From Silvibacterium dinghuense (lineage in GTDB: Bacteria > Acidobacteriota > Terriglobia > Terriglobales > Acidobacteriaceae): 64,000 nt of DNA. The stretch lies in NCBI RefSeq assembly GCF_004123295.1, contig NZ_SDMK01000004.1, positions 62,001 to 126,000 on the forward strand, read 5' to 3'. A model generated the notes under the pieces. The model was not told the origin of the DNA. It saw only the letters and a program-made list of their open reading frames with translations, and did not search any database. Shown piece by piece: positions 50,736 to 58,022 of this stretch. Within the stretch, counting starts at the first letter, position 1. Each line of letters opens with the position of its first letter. The position numbers were made by a program, and so were the translations under genes.

Positions 50736-51749
50736 TCAAACGTGACCAGAGGGAGCGGGGGCCGAAGGCAAAAAGCCTGGACGGCCTGTCCCGCGACCGG
50801 CGGGAGCGGAGGACGAAGGCAGAAGGCCTGGACGGCCTGTCCCTTCGTGGCGCCAGACGATGGTCAGCTTCTCGCGCTCGAGAATCATCTTCACCCGGCT
50901 CCGCGCATGGTTGGACCATGGCCCCACCGGATCGAGCTTGACGTACGCTACCCAGTGCCGCAGCGCCCGCCGCCGCTCGCTCCTGCGCTCATAGGCCAGC
51001 GCGAGGTTGTAGTGAGCATCGGCATATTTCGGCATCAATGCAATAGCCCGCTTATAGGCATCGATCGACTCTTCGACGCGCTGCAGTTCATCGAGCACGT
51101 TGCCCAGGTCGAAAAACGCCAGCGCATACCCCGGATCGGAGACCGTTGCCTGCCGGTAGAGCTCCTCGGAATGCTGAAACTCCCGCCGGTTGTAAAAGAT
51201 CGTTCCCAGGTTGATCGCCGAAGGCGCGTGATTGGCATCGAGCGCGAGAATCTCCTCGTAGAGCGCGATCGCCTCGTCCAGTTTCATCGCTTCTTCGCAG
51301 CGCACCGCGTCGAGGAACAGCGCCGACACGCGCTGCGCCCTTTCGGCCTGCGTCAGACCGCCCTCCACCTCGAACATGCGCTGCCGCCCGTCGAAGTCGA
51401 AGACAAACTGCCGCGTCACCGGCTCCATCCAGGCACCCGAGTGCCGGAAGGCCAGCCGCGAACCGCTGCGCGCCGCTCCCGCTTCCATCAGCGGGTTCGC
51501 CATCCCCGACACTGCCTGCATCGCGCTCACACTCGCCCGGATGCGCGCCGCCGAAAGCCGCATGGCACGCAGATCGCGCAGCTTGCACAGCTGCCCCAGC
51601 TCCTGAAACGAGTAGCTTTCCGAAAATGCAATGAGTCCCGCGCGTTCCCAGCTCCGCAGGTGCCGGGCCGGAATGCGCAGGATGCGCAGGGCGTCGTGAC
51701 GGCTATATCGGGTCACAGTCAGTGTGCTCGCAATGGGACCGTCGCTCAC
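50736..51749 (-). CDS. MerR-type DNA-binding domain fused to TPR repeats
   Basis: This is a protein of about 337 residues. GTG 51749 gives MSDGPIASTLTVTRYSRHDAL; longer upstream readings look non-coding. Residues of about 15-80 form a MerR-like winged helix (ALRILRIPARHLRSWERAGLI, FQELGQLCKLRDLRAM). Residues of about 160-295 contain tetratricopeptide repeats (DEAIALYEEILALDANHAPSAINLG, YALAFFDLGNVLDELQRVEE, ADAHYNLALAYERRSE). This fusion is familiar from Acidobacteria, but its role is unknown, presumably gene control through protein contacts. The last 35 residues come from a 51-bp tandem intergenic repeat and are probably not part of the original protein. Confidence 0.8.
   Translation of the reverse strand: MSDGPIASTLTVTRYSRHDALRILRIPARHLRSWERAGLIAFSESYSFQELGQLCKLRDLRAMRLSAARIRASVSAMQAVSGMANPLMEAGAARSGSRLAFRHSGAWMEPVTRQFVFDFDGRQRMFEVEGGLTQAERAQRVSALFLDAVRCEEAMKLDEAIALYEEILALDANHAPSAINLGTIFYNRREFQHSEELYRQATVSDPGYALAFFDLGNVLDELQRVEESIDAYKRAIALMPKYADAHYNLALAYERRSERRRALRHWVAYVKLDPVGPWSNHARSRVKMILEREKLTIVWRHEGTGRPGLLPSSSAPAGRGTGRPGFLPSAPAPSGHV
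50742..50843. repeat. Two tandem 51-bp copies of dispersed repeat family 2, inside a gene end
   Basis: Copies at 50742-50792 and 50793-50843 share GACC, GGGAGCGG, CGAAGGCA and CCTGGACGGCCTGTCCC. A third copy is at 55096-55146. On the minus strand they encode two 17-residue units beginning GTGRPG at the C-terminus of the MerR-TPR protein. The neighbouring gap 50596-50735 has repeat fragments (GGGTGCCCCATCC, CTCCGCCTGGGTGG) and no gene. Confidence 0.8.
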
Positions 51750-51915
51750 GTATGACGCGATTATCCGTACTCCCGCCCCAGCAAACAAGTAGGCAATATA
51801 AAAATCACGTGGATAACACGGTACTGAACTAGGTGCAAGCCCGGCCTGGTAGAAGTTCGGGATTTCCCTCTTTCGGTGGATTCTGCCCTCCGGCTCTCTG
51901 ACTAGACTGGCGGCC

Positions 51916-52980
51916 ATGCCCATTCCTACAGAGTCCATCGGCAGCATTCCCCGGCCCGCCACGCTGGTGGAAGCCATCCTCCAGTCCCAGACCGGCCTTA
52001 TCACACCCGAAACTCTCCAGGAGCGCTACGACGAGGCCCTGCGCGACACCCTCCAGCGCCTCGAAGCCACCGGCTCGCCCGTCCTCACCGACGGCGAGCA
52101 GACCAAGCCCAGCTTCGCCACCTATCCGCTCTCCGGCCTCACCAACCTGGCGCCCGACGGCGTCGTCATCCCCTTCGCCGACGGCCACACCCGCCAGCTT
52201 CCGCGCCTCACCGCCGGCCCCTTCCGCTACGCCGTCCACGCGCGCAGTTTCCTTGAAAAAGCTGCTACCCTCACCCGCCGCCCGCTCAAACAGGCCGTCA
52301 TCTCCGCCTCCGCGCTCAGCCTGCTCTACCCGCAGGAGCCTATCCCCGGCTACCCACGCGAAGCCTTCCTCGCCGATCTCATCGACGAGGCCGAGCAGGA
52401 TATCCGCGGCGCCCTCGACGTCGGTGCAGCCACTGTCCAGATCGACTTCACCGAGGCCCGGCTTTCGCTCCTCCTCGATCCCTCCGGAGGCCTGCTGCGC
52501 AGCTTCATCGCCCTCAACAACCAGGTTCTCGACCGCTTCTCTCCCGAAGAGCGGCAGCGCATCGGCGTCCACGTCTGCCCCGGCGGCGACCACGACTCCA
52601 CGCACAGCGCCGGTGTCGACTACGCCTCACTGCTGCCCGATCTCTTCCAGATGCACGCCGGCCGCTTCTACCTCCAGATGGCCAGCGAACCCGACCGGCC
52701 GCGCGTCCTCCGCATCGTGCGCGATCTCCTCCATCCGCACCACACCGTCTTCATCGGCGTCATCGATCCCATCACACCGGCCATCGAAACGCCGGAGCAG
52801 GTGCGCGGCCGCGTCCTCGAGGCCGCGGCCATTCTTCCGCTTCACCAGCTCGGCACCACAGACGACTGCGGCTTCTCACCCTTCGCCGACGACCGCTCCA
52901 CCTCGCGTGAGACCGCCTTTGCCAAGATCAAGGCCCGCGTCGAAGGCACAGCCCTCGCTGCCCGGACGCTGGGCCTCTAG
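51916..52980 (+). CDS. Cobalamin-independent methionine synthase-like methyltransferase (MetE C-terminal domain type)
   Basis: This is a 354-residue single-domain protein, about half of full MetE. It starts SIGSIPRPATLVEAIL and has the substrate block SPVLTDGEQTKPSF, then VQIDFTEARLSLLLDP, IGVHVCPGGDHDSTH (His and Cys zinc ligands), a Glu region in YLQMASEPDRPRVL, and the final Cys in LGTTDDCGFSPF. Short MetE-like enzymes lack the N-terminal half and often use other methyl donors than methyltetrahydrofolate-glutamate. Transfer of a methyl group to homocysteine or a related thiol is likely; the donor is not known. It is divergent from the MerR-TPR gene. Confidence 0.85.
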   Translation: MPIPTESIGSIPRPATLVEAILQSQTGLITPETLQERYDEALRDTLQRLEATGSPVLTDGEQTKPSFATYPLSGLTNLAPDGVVIPFADGHTRQLPRLTAGPFRYAVHARSFLEKAATLTRRPLKQAVISASALSLLYPQEPIPGYPREAFLADLIDEAEQDIRGALDVGAATVQIDFTEARLSLLLDPSGGLLRSFIALNNQVLDRFSPEERQRIGVHVCPGGDHDSTHSAGVDYASLLPDLFQMHAGRFYLQMASEPDRPRVLRIVRDLLHPHHTVFIGVIDPITPAIETPEQVRGRVLEAAAILPLHQLGTTDDCGFSPFADDRSTSRETAFAKIKARVEGTALAARTLGL

Positions 52981-52993
52981 CATCCTTCTCACC

Positions 52994-53230
52994 TTGTCAT
53001 TCCGACCGGAGCGAACCGGGGTCCCCGGCGCGCCCGATGTTGGCGCGCTGGGGTGGGGAAGCGAAGTGGAGGAACCTGCGGTTTCGCCGGCACAGGCAGA
53101 GTGCCCGTCCAAGCTCCGCCTGGGTGGGGACAAGATTCACCACGGAGAGCGGGGTGCCCCAGATCGCGACCAACGGGAGCAACGCGCGAAGCGAATCGCC
53201 CTGCGCGCAGCAGTGCCCGCTGTTTGCATG
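52994..53230. repeat. Cluster of dispersed repeats, families 1 and 2
   Basis: Starts TTGTCATTCCGACCGGAGCG and GTGGAGGAACCTGCGGTTTC (family 1), then CTCCGCCTGGGTGGGGACA, then GATCGCGACCAACGGGAGCA and CGAATCGCCCTGCGCGCAGC (family 2). It fills the 319-bp gap between the methyltransferase and the tRNA-Thr gene; no gene is seen in it. Confidence 0.7.
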
Positions 53231-53299
53231 GGTGGGAAGAACTAAATTTTCCGGGGAAAAAAGAAAAACGCGGCGCAAGAGGCGGCCGCACGCCACAAC

Positions 53300-53375
53300 T
53301 GGAGCCGACGACCGGACTTGAACCGGTGACCTGCCGATTACGAATCGGCTGCTCTACCAACTGAGCTACGTCGGC
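53300..53375 (-). tRNA. tRNA-Thr (anticodon CGU)
   Basis: On the minus strand the acceptor GCCGACG pairs with CGTCGGC, followed by T and encoded CCA. The anticodon loop TTCGTAA carries CGT. The T-loop is TTCAAGT. A TAGAAT -10 box lies at 53387-53392. Confidence 0.95.
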
Positions 53376-53503
53376 CTTCCTCCGTGATTCTATCGTTCCC
53401 CGGCCCGAGCGTAAAGTCCGCCACCGGTTGCGCGTCTCTCAGCCGCGAGCCTCGGCTTCCTGCGCGAAGCGCCTCCGCCCGCCCGGCCAGGGCTCGGACA
53501 ACG

Positions 53504-53534
53504 AAAAGGCCGCCCGGCAACAGGGCAGCCTTTT
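53504..53534. terminator. Terminator-like hairpin
   Basis: AAAAGGC-C-GCCC pairs with GGGC-A-GCCTTTT around a 7-nt loop, with T-runs on both sides. It lies upstream of the tRNA-Thr gene and may shield it from transcription coming from the right. The flanking sequence 53380-53842 has no convincing gene. Confidence 0.6.
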
Positions 53535-53606
53535 CTTTAGGGAGAATAGTTCCAACGGAGGCAAAGCCATCAGAACTTTCTGGCGAAATACTAAGTTTGG
53601 GCCGGA

Positions 53607-53684
53607 GGGGTGTCAAGGCAAAATCCCCAACTCTGCAACTTGCCTGAATTCAGTGGATTACAACCGTACCTTCCTTGACACCCC
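53607..53684. repeat. 78-bp sequence with 12-bp terminal inverted repeats
   Basis: GGGGTGTCAAGG (53607-53618) and CCTTGACACCCC (53673-53684) are perfect inverted repeats around an AT-richer centre. No gene lies inside and no target-site duplication is evident. It could be a small non-autonomous insertion or a structured regulatory RNA in front of the tRNA region. Confidence 0.5.
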
Positions 53685-53842
53685 ATCCGCAAATATTCGC
53701 CTTTTATTCGCATCAGGCGGCCATTTTTCTGTATAAGCCGCTTTGTCCTGAGTCGGTTACGTCCGAATCTGCACCACTCCCGGTGCAAAATCCAGAGGAT
53801 CGGAATCAGGCTTGCTACGCCCTGAACCGTGCCCCCCCTGCC

Positions 53843-54964
53843 TTACTCCAGCTTCAGACTGATGAAGTCGTCATCGTTCAGCGTCGAGACAGGCTTGCCG
53901 CGCAGCACGCGATAGAGCGCCCGTCCGCCTCCGAGGAAAATCCCCAGCAGCAGCGCTGCTCCGCCCAAGATCAGCGTCAGCGTCACGATCCCCACCAGCA
54001 GACGGGCGGTCTTCTTCACTTCGTTGCCATAGCCCTCCGGATGGTCGGCCGTCACCTGCGCCTCGTATTTCACCCGGTCGAGCAGTTTCTGGGCATTGGA
54101 CGGCGTCTCAGGACCGCTCACCACGGCCATCAGAGGCCCTGTGTGCTTCGCCAGCGCGTTCTGAAGACTTCCGGATGCACCCGCGCCCTTCAAAAGCGTC
54201 TCAAGCGATTTCTCGCTCCCGGCAGCGATCTGCGGCGTGGGGTACCCGACCACCGTCAGCGTCTCGGCTCCATAGCGGCCCGTTACCACCTCGGCGTCCT
54301 GGCTGAAGTCGATCGTCCCGGACGGCAGCGCCCCTCCGCCAGCGACATAGCCCTCCGGCCCGATCGCATAGCGTACCGAGCTCCGGTCGAGCCCCTCGTC
54401 CGGCAGATACTTCGGCAGCGGCGGAGCCACTCCGTCCGGGCCGTAATTCTTGGGCAGCGCCGCGGCCAACGCCGTCAGAGCCTCGCGCTCCTCGAAACCG
54501 ATGTGCGCAGCCGCAGCCGTCACCACCTCGGTCCCCGTCCAGAAGATCGCCGTCCCATCGCCGACCGCGGCTTCGTGTCCCTTTTCCAGGTTGAAATCGG
54601 CCGGGTGCATCGCAGGCGTGCGATAGAGCGTGAACGCACCATAGGCCCCGGTCGCATCCGGAAAGCGCAGCAGCTTGACGGCGAGCGTTGCGCCGCCATG
54701 CCGGTAGGTTCCCGCCGCGTAGCCCTTGAGTCCGTATTCCTTGAGTGGGCCGGCCTGTGCCGCATCCAGCTGCGCCGGATCGGTCCCGGTCTGCGCAGCT
54801 CCATCGAGTTGCCAGCCGCCCAGTGTCGCCGGCAGCGCGATGGCGGATTGCACCGCCGCAGTCGAAGAAGCCACAGCCGTTCCCTGCGCCTCGAGCACCG
54901 GAGCTCCGAGGCTCACCACCCCAGCCAGCACAACCAGCGCCGGCAACCGCCTTCCACAGACCAT
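53843..54964 (-). CDS. Exported DUF6599-like protein with C-terminal membrane helix
   Basis: This is a 373-residue protein. ATG 54964 opens a signal sequence (LPALVVLAGVVSLGAPVLEAQ); GTG 54967 is one codon earlier. The mature part has LPATLGGWQLDGAAQ, GAYGAFTLYRTPAMHPADF, YLPDEGLDRSSVRYAIGPEGYVAGG and FSQDAEVVTGRYGAETLTVVGYPTPQIA. A membrane helix (LLVGIVTLTLILGGAALLLGIFLGG) precedes a short cytoplasmic tail. This resembles the DUF6599 family of Acidobacteria, whose role is not known. It stands alone between repeat-containing gaps. Confidence 0.7.
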   Translation of the reverse strand: MVCGRRLPALVVLAGVVSLGAPVLEAQGTAVASSTAAVQSAIALPATLGGWQLDGAAQTGTDPAQLDAAQAGPLKEYGLKGYAAGTYRHGGATLAVKLLRFPDATGAYGAFTLYRTPAMHPADFNLEKGHEAAVGDGTAIFWTGTEVVTAAAAHIGFEEREALTALAAALPKNYGPDGVAPPLPKYLPDEGLDRSSVRYAIGPEGYVAGGGALPSGTIDFSQDAEVVTGRYGAETLTVVGYPTPQIAAGSEKSLETLLKGAGASGSLQNALAKHTGPLMAVVSGPETPSNAQKLLDRVKYEAQVTADHPEGYGNEVKKTARLLVGIVTLTLILGGAALLLGIFLGGGRALYRVLRGKPVSTLNDDDFISLKLE

Positions 54965-55095
54965 CACAAGGAGAGACTACCACTGCGCGTGGGGCGAATC
55001 GCCTTCGGTCGCGCTCATGCTTCATGCAGCCGCCGGAAGCGCCACAACCTCTGGCACCGGCACGGGTTGGCGCCCTGAGCCCTGAGCCCTGGATC

Positions 55096-55175
55096 GCGAC
55101 CAGAGGGAGCGGAGGCCGAAGGCGTAAGGCCGGGACGGCCAGTCCCCGAAGGCAGATCGCCCTGCGCGCAGCAGC
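55096..55175. repeat. Dispersed repeat family 2, single copy
   Basis: A 51-bp unit at 55096-55146 (GCGACCAGAGGGAGCGGAGG to CGGGACGGCCAGTCCC) is followed by GATCGCCCTGCGCGCAGCAG. It matches the tandem copies at 50742. The gap 54968-55180 holds no gene. Confidence 0.75.
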
Positions 55176-55180
55176 CCTGA

Positions 55181-57715
55181 CTACTTGCTCCTCGGCGAAG
55201 CGTCCGCGATGCGCACGCCGTTCAGGCTGCCCACATACCGCGCCACACCGCGATAGAGCGACTCGGCAATCCGCTCGCGATACTTCGGATCGCGCAGTTC
55301 CTGCGCATCGTTCGGATTGGTGAGAAACGAAATCTCCGCCAGGATCGACGGCATATTCGCGCCGATCAGCACCACGAACGGAGCCTTCTTCACGCCGCGG
55401 TCCTTCAGCCCCGCGTTCCCGTCCTCGAGCCCCGAGTACAGGCTCTGCTGCACATCCGTAGCAAATTCGCGCGACTCGTTGATCTTGTCCGTCAGCGTGA
55501 TCTTCTTCACCAGGTCGGAAAGCTGATGGATCGACTCATCCGAAACCGAGTTTTCACGCGCCGCCGTTTCAAGCGCGTCTGCGGACGTCGTGAAGTTCAG
55601 GTAGTACGTCTCCACCCCGCGCGCCGAGCTGTCCGGGCTCGAGTTTGCATGCACCGAGATAAACAGGTCCGCCTGCGCCTTGTTGGCAATCGCCGTGCGC
55701 GTCTCGAGCGGGATAAAGGTGTCGTCATCGCGCGTATAGATCACATCCGCGCCCAGCTTCTGCTTGAGCAGCGCGCCCAGCCGCAGCGCCACATCCAGCA
55801 CCACGTTCTTCTCTTCGATCCCGCCCGGTCCGAGCGTGCCCGAATCATGGCCGCCATGCCCGGCATCCACCACAATGCGGTTGATCTTGAGACCGAGCGC
55901 ACGCACCATCGACCGCTGCCCGTCCGCCGTCGGCGGCGCTCCCGCGGAGATGCCCGTCGCGCCTAAATCGACGGGCGGAGCACCCACCGGCGCAGTATTC
56001 GTGGCCACGGCACTCGTCGAGCCCGAAGCCGTATCACCATGCCGCTTTCGCTTCTTCCCGTTCGTCGTATCCCCATTCGTATTCGCGGACGCCGCAGGCA
56101 CATTCGCCGCCGCGACCTCATCCGGCTGCGGAGCCGGCTGCGTCCCGGCCACCGACTGCACCACCGGCGCCATCGTCGGATGCCTGGTCGCCTTCACCGT
56201 GTCGCGCTGCCTGCCCAGCGTCGCCACATCCGACAGCGCCGCGGGATCACCCTGCCCTGCGGCATCGTTCTTCGTTGTCACCGGCGTGCCCATGGCCGTC
56301 ACCGGCGTCGTCGCCGGCCCCAGACCTACCGTGCCGGAACCACCCGCCTGCACAGGACGGGAAGCCGCGCTCTGCGCAGGCTGCTTCGTTGCAGAGGGAG
56401 CAGAATACGCATGCGGCGCACGTACCTCCGGCAGATTCGACGGCGACTCTGCAGCCGGAGCCGAAGCGGTGTACACCGGCGATCGGCTCCCCGACTTGCT
56501 GCCATGAATATCGATAATCAGCCGCGAAGGATTCGGCAGAAAAAACGCCGAGTACTCGCTCACGTCGCTCACATCGAGCACGATGCGCGTCACATCGTTC
56601 GAAAACTGGGCCGCGCGGATGCGCTTCAGGAATCCGTCGTCGATCACCTCGACCGACTTGCCGATCAGCTCCGGCGACAGCTTCGCGCCATGCAGATCGA
56701 AGAAGATGCGGTCCGGATGCGGCACACGCACCGCCTCATACTGCACCTCATCCTGCAGGTCGATCGCCACCCGCGTATACACCGGCGTCGACCAGTGACG
56801 AATCCCCGTCACCAGCGGCAGCTTGCCGCGCCTCGGTGGCGGAGGCGCATTCAGCACAGCCTCTTCCTTCGCGGCCTCGCTCGCCGCGGCGGCATGGGCC
56901 GAAGCCGTATTCGCCGGTGCGTTCGCCGCAGTCGGGGAGACCGATGTCAAAGCCATGCCGCCCGTCGGAGGCGGTGCAAGGTCCTGCTCCTGGAAGCCGG
57001 TCTGCTGCTGCGATTGCCTTGCCGCCGTCAGCACCGTGTTCTTGCCCGATTTTTTCTGCGGCGGATTCACACCCGCGCGCACCTCGGGCAGATTTTCTAC
57101 AGGAGCCGCTGTGCTTTGGGGAGCCTGCGCCGTCGCCGCACTCCGCCCCGCACGCGTCTTCGCCGGACCACCGCGCTTGAGGCTGGCCAGCTCCGAACGC
57201 GCCTCATTGGCCAGCGGGTTCTGCGGATACAGCTTCAGAAACTCCTGGAAACTCGCCCGCGCATGGTCCTTATCGTCCAGGTCGCGCAGATAGATTTCAC
57301 CCGTCGTCAGCAGCGCGCTGAAGCGGTAACGGCTCCCCGGATACTGCGCACGCAGAAAGTCATACTGCCCGATCGCATCATGCAGCGCCTTGTCGTCCTG
57401 GAAGATGCGCCCCTCTTCGGCCAACAGGTCGGCTACCGCAGAGATCGAAGCATCGGCATGGGACGAGCGCGGATCGCCGTGATACACCGCGCGATAGGCA
57501 TCCATCACGCGGTCGTATTCGCGCCGCGTGCGCTCGCGCTCCGGCCGCCCTTCGAGCGCCTCGCGCAGACGCTGCGCGTGGTCGTAGGCAGAGAGCGACG
57601 GCGCGCGGCCCGCCGCATCCGCCGGCCCCGGAGCACCCATCAGGAGCGAAAGCATCAGTCCGCCGGCAATCGGGAGCAGGCGATGGCGTCCTGCAGAGGG
57701 AGTAGAAACCGGCAT
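55181..57715 (-). CDS. N-acetylmuramoyl-L-alanine amidase with TPR-like and AMIN domains
   Basis: This is an 844-residue exported enzyme. After the signal (LLPIAGGLMLSLLMG), residues of about 35-185 form TPR-like helices (FLRAQYPGSRYRFSALLTTG, FQEFLKLYPQNPLANEARSE). A Pro-Ala-rich linker leads to an AMIN domain at about 305-410 (IRHWSTPVYTRVAIDL, RIVLDVSDVSEYSAFFLPNP), which targets the septum or wall. After another long linker, the Amidase_3 domain (about 615-835) has the zinc ligands in VVDAGHGGHDSG, GGIEEKNVVLDV, ISVHANSSPD and the catalytic Glu in LAEISFLTNP. It cuts the amide bond between MurNAc and the stem peptide. The domain order with N-terminal TPR is typical of Acidobacteria. Confidence 0.92.
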   Translation of the reverse strand: MPVSTPSAGRHRLLPIAGGLMLSLLMGAPGPADAAGRAPSLSAYDHAQRLREALEGRPERERTRREYDRVMDAYRAVYHGDPRSSHADASISAVADLLAEEGRIFQDDKALHDAIGQYDFLRAQYPGSRYRFSALLTTGEIYLRDLDDKDHARASFQEFLKLYPQNPLANEARSELASLKRGGPAKTRAGRSAATAQAPQSTAAPVENLPEVRAGVNPPQKKSGKNTVLTAARQSQQQTGFQEQDLAPPPTGGMALTSVSPTAANAPANTASAHAAAASEAAKEEAVLNAPPPPRRGKLPLVTGIRHWSTPVYTRVAIDLQDEVQYEAVRVPHPDRIFFDLHGAKLSPELIGKSVEVIDDGFLKRIRAAQFSNDVTRIVLDVSDVSEYSAFFLPNPSRLIIDIHGSKSGSRSPVYTASAPAAESPSNLPEVRAPHAYSAPSATKQPAQSAASRPVQAGGSGTVGLGPATTPVTAMGTPVTTKNDAAGQGDPAALSDVATLGRQRDTVKATRHPTMAPVVQSVAGTQPAPQPDEVAAANVPAASANTNGDTTNGKKRKRHGDTASGSTSAVATNTAPVGAPPVDLGATGISAGAPPTADGQRSMVRALGLKINRIVVDAGHGGHDSGTLGPGGIEEKNVVLDVALRLGALLKQKLGADVIYTRDDDTFIPLETRTAIANKAQADLFISVHANSSPDSSARGVETYYLNFTTSADALETAARENSVSDESIHQLSDLVKKITLTDKINESREFATDVQQSLYSGLEDGNAGLKDRGVKKAPFVVLIGANMPSILAEISFLTNPNDAQELRDPKYRERIAESLYRGVARYVGSLNGVRIADASPRSK

Positions 57716-57838
57716 AAAAGTAGAAACTACAAGGCGATTATAGGGGGACAGCCAAACCCCGATCCATCCCGGGGAATCCAGCTCGCAACCTCATCGTGAA
57801 CAGAGTGTGAAGGCAGCGACGATGAGTCCATCTAAATT

Positions 57839-58018
57839 TTGTCATTCCGACCGAAGCGAAGTGGAGGAACCTGCCGGGTGCCTCACCCATGACAGGTTTT
57901 GTCATGGGTGGGTCTCCGAAGAACCCGGATCGCGACCAGAGGGAGCGGGTGCCGAAGGCGAATCGCCCTGCGCGAAGCAGGGTGCCCCACATCTCGATTC
58001 TGAGACGTGGGATTCCAC
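57839..58018. repeat. Composite dispersed repeat (families 1 and 2) with two hairpins
   Basis: Starts TTGTCATTCCGACCGAAGCG and continues GTGGAGGAACCTGC. CACCCATGAC (57884-57893) pairs with GTCATGGGTG (57901-57910). Then come GATCGCGACCAGAGGGAGCG and CGAATCGCCCTGCGCGAAGC, and CCCAC-A-TCTC pairing with GAGA-C-GTGGG near 57987-58012. It fills the gap between alaS and the amidase gene; no gene is seen. Confidence 0.75.
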
Positions 58019-58022
58019 AGCT

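Noticed and set aside
52997-53364. Several overlapping frames of 90-120 codons on both strands
   Set aside because: They are readings of dispersed repeats and of the tRNA-Thr gene, without ribosome sites or family features.
53675-55078. A 467-codon plus-strand frame opposite the DUF6599-like gene
   Set aside because: Arg/His-rich antisense shadow of a GC-rich gene; no signal, motif or ribosome site.
56039-57799. A 586-codon plus-strand frame opposite the amidase gene
   Set aside because: Arg-rich antisense shadow; the minus strand has the full amidase motifs.
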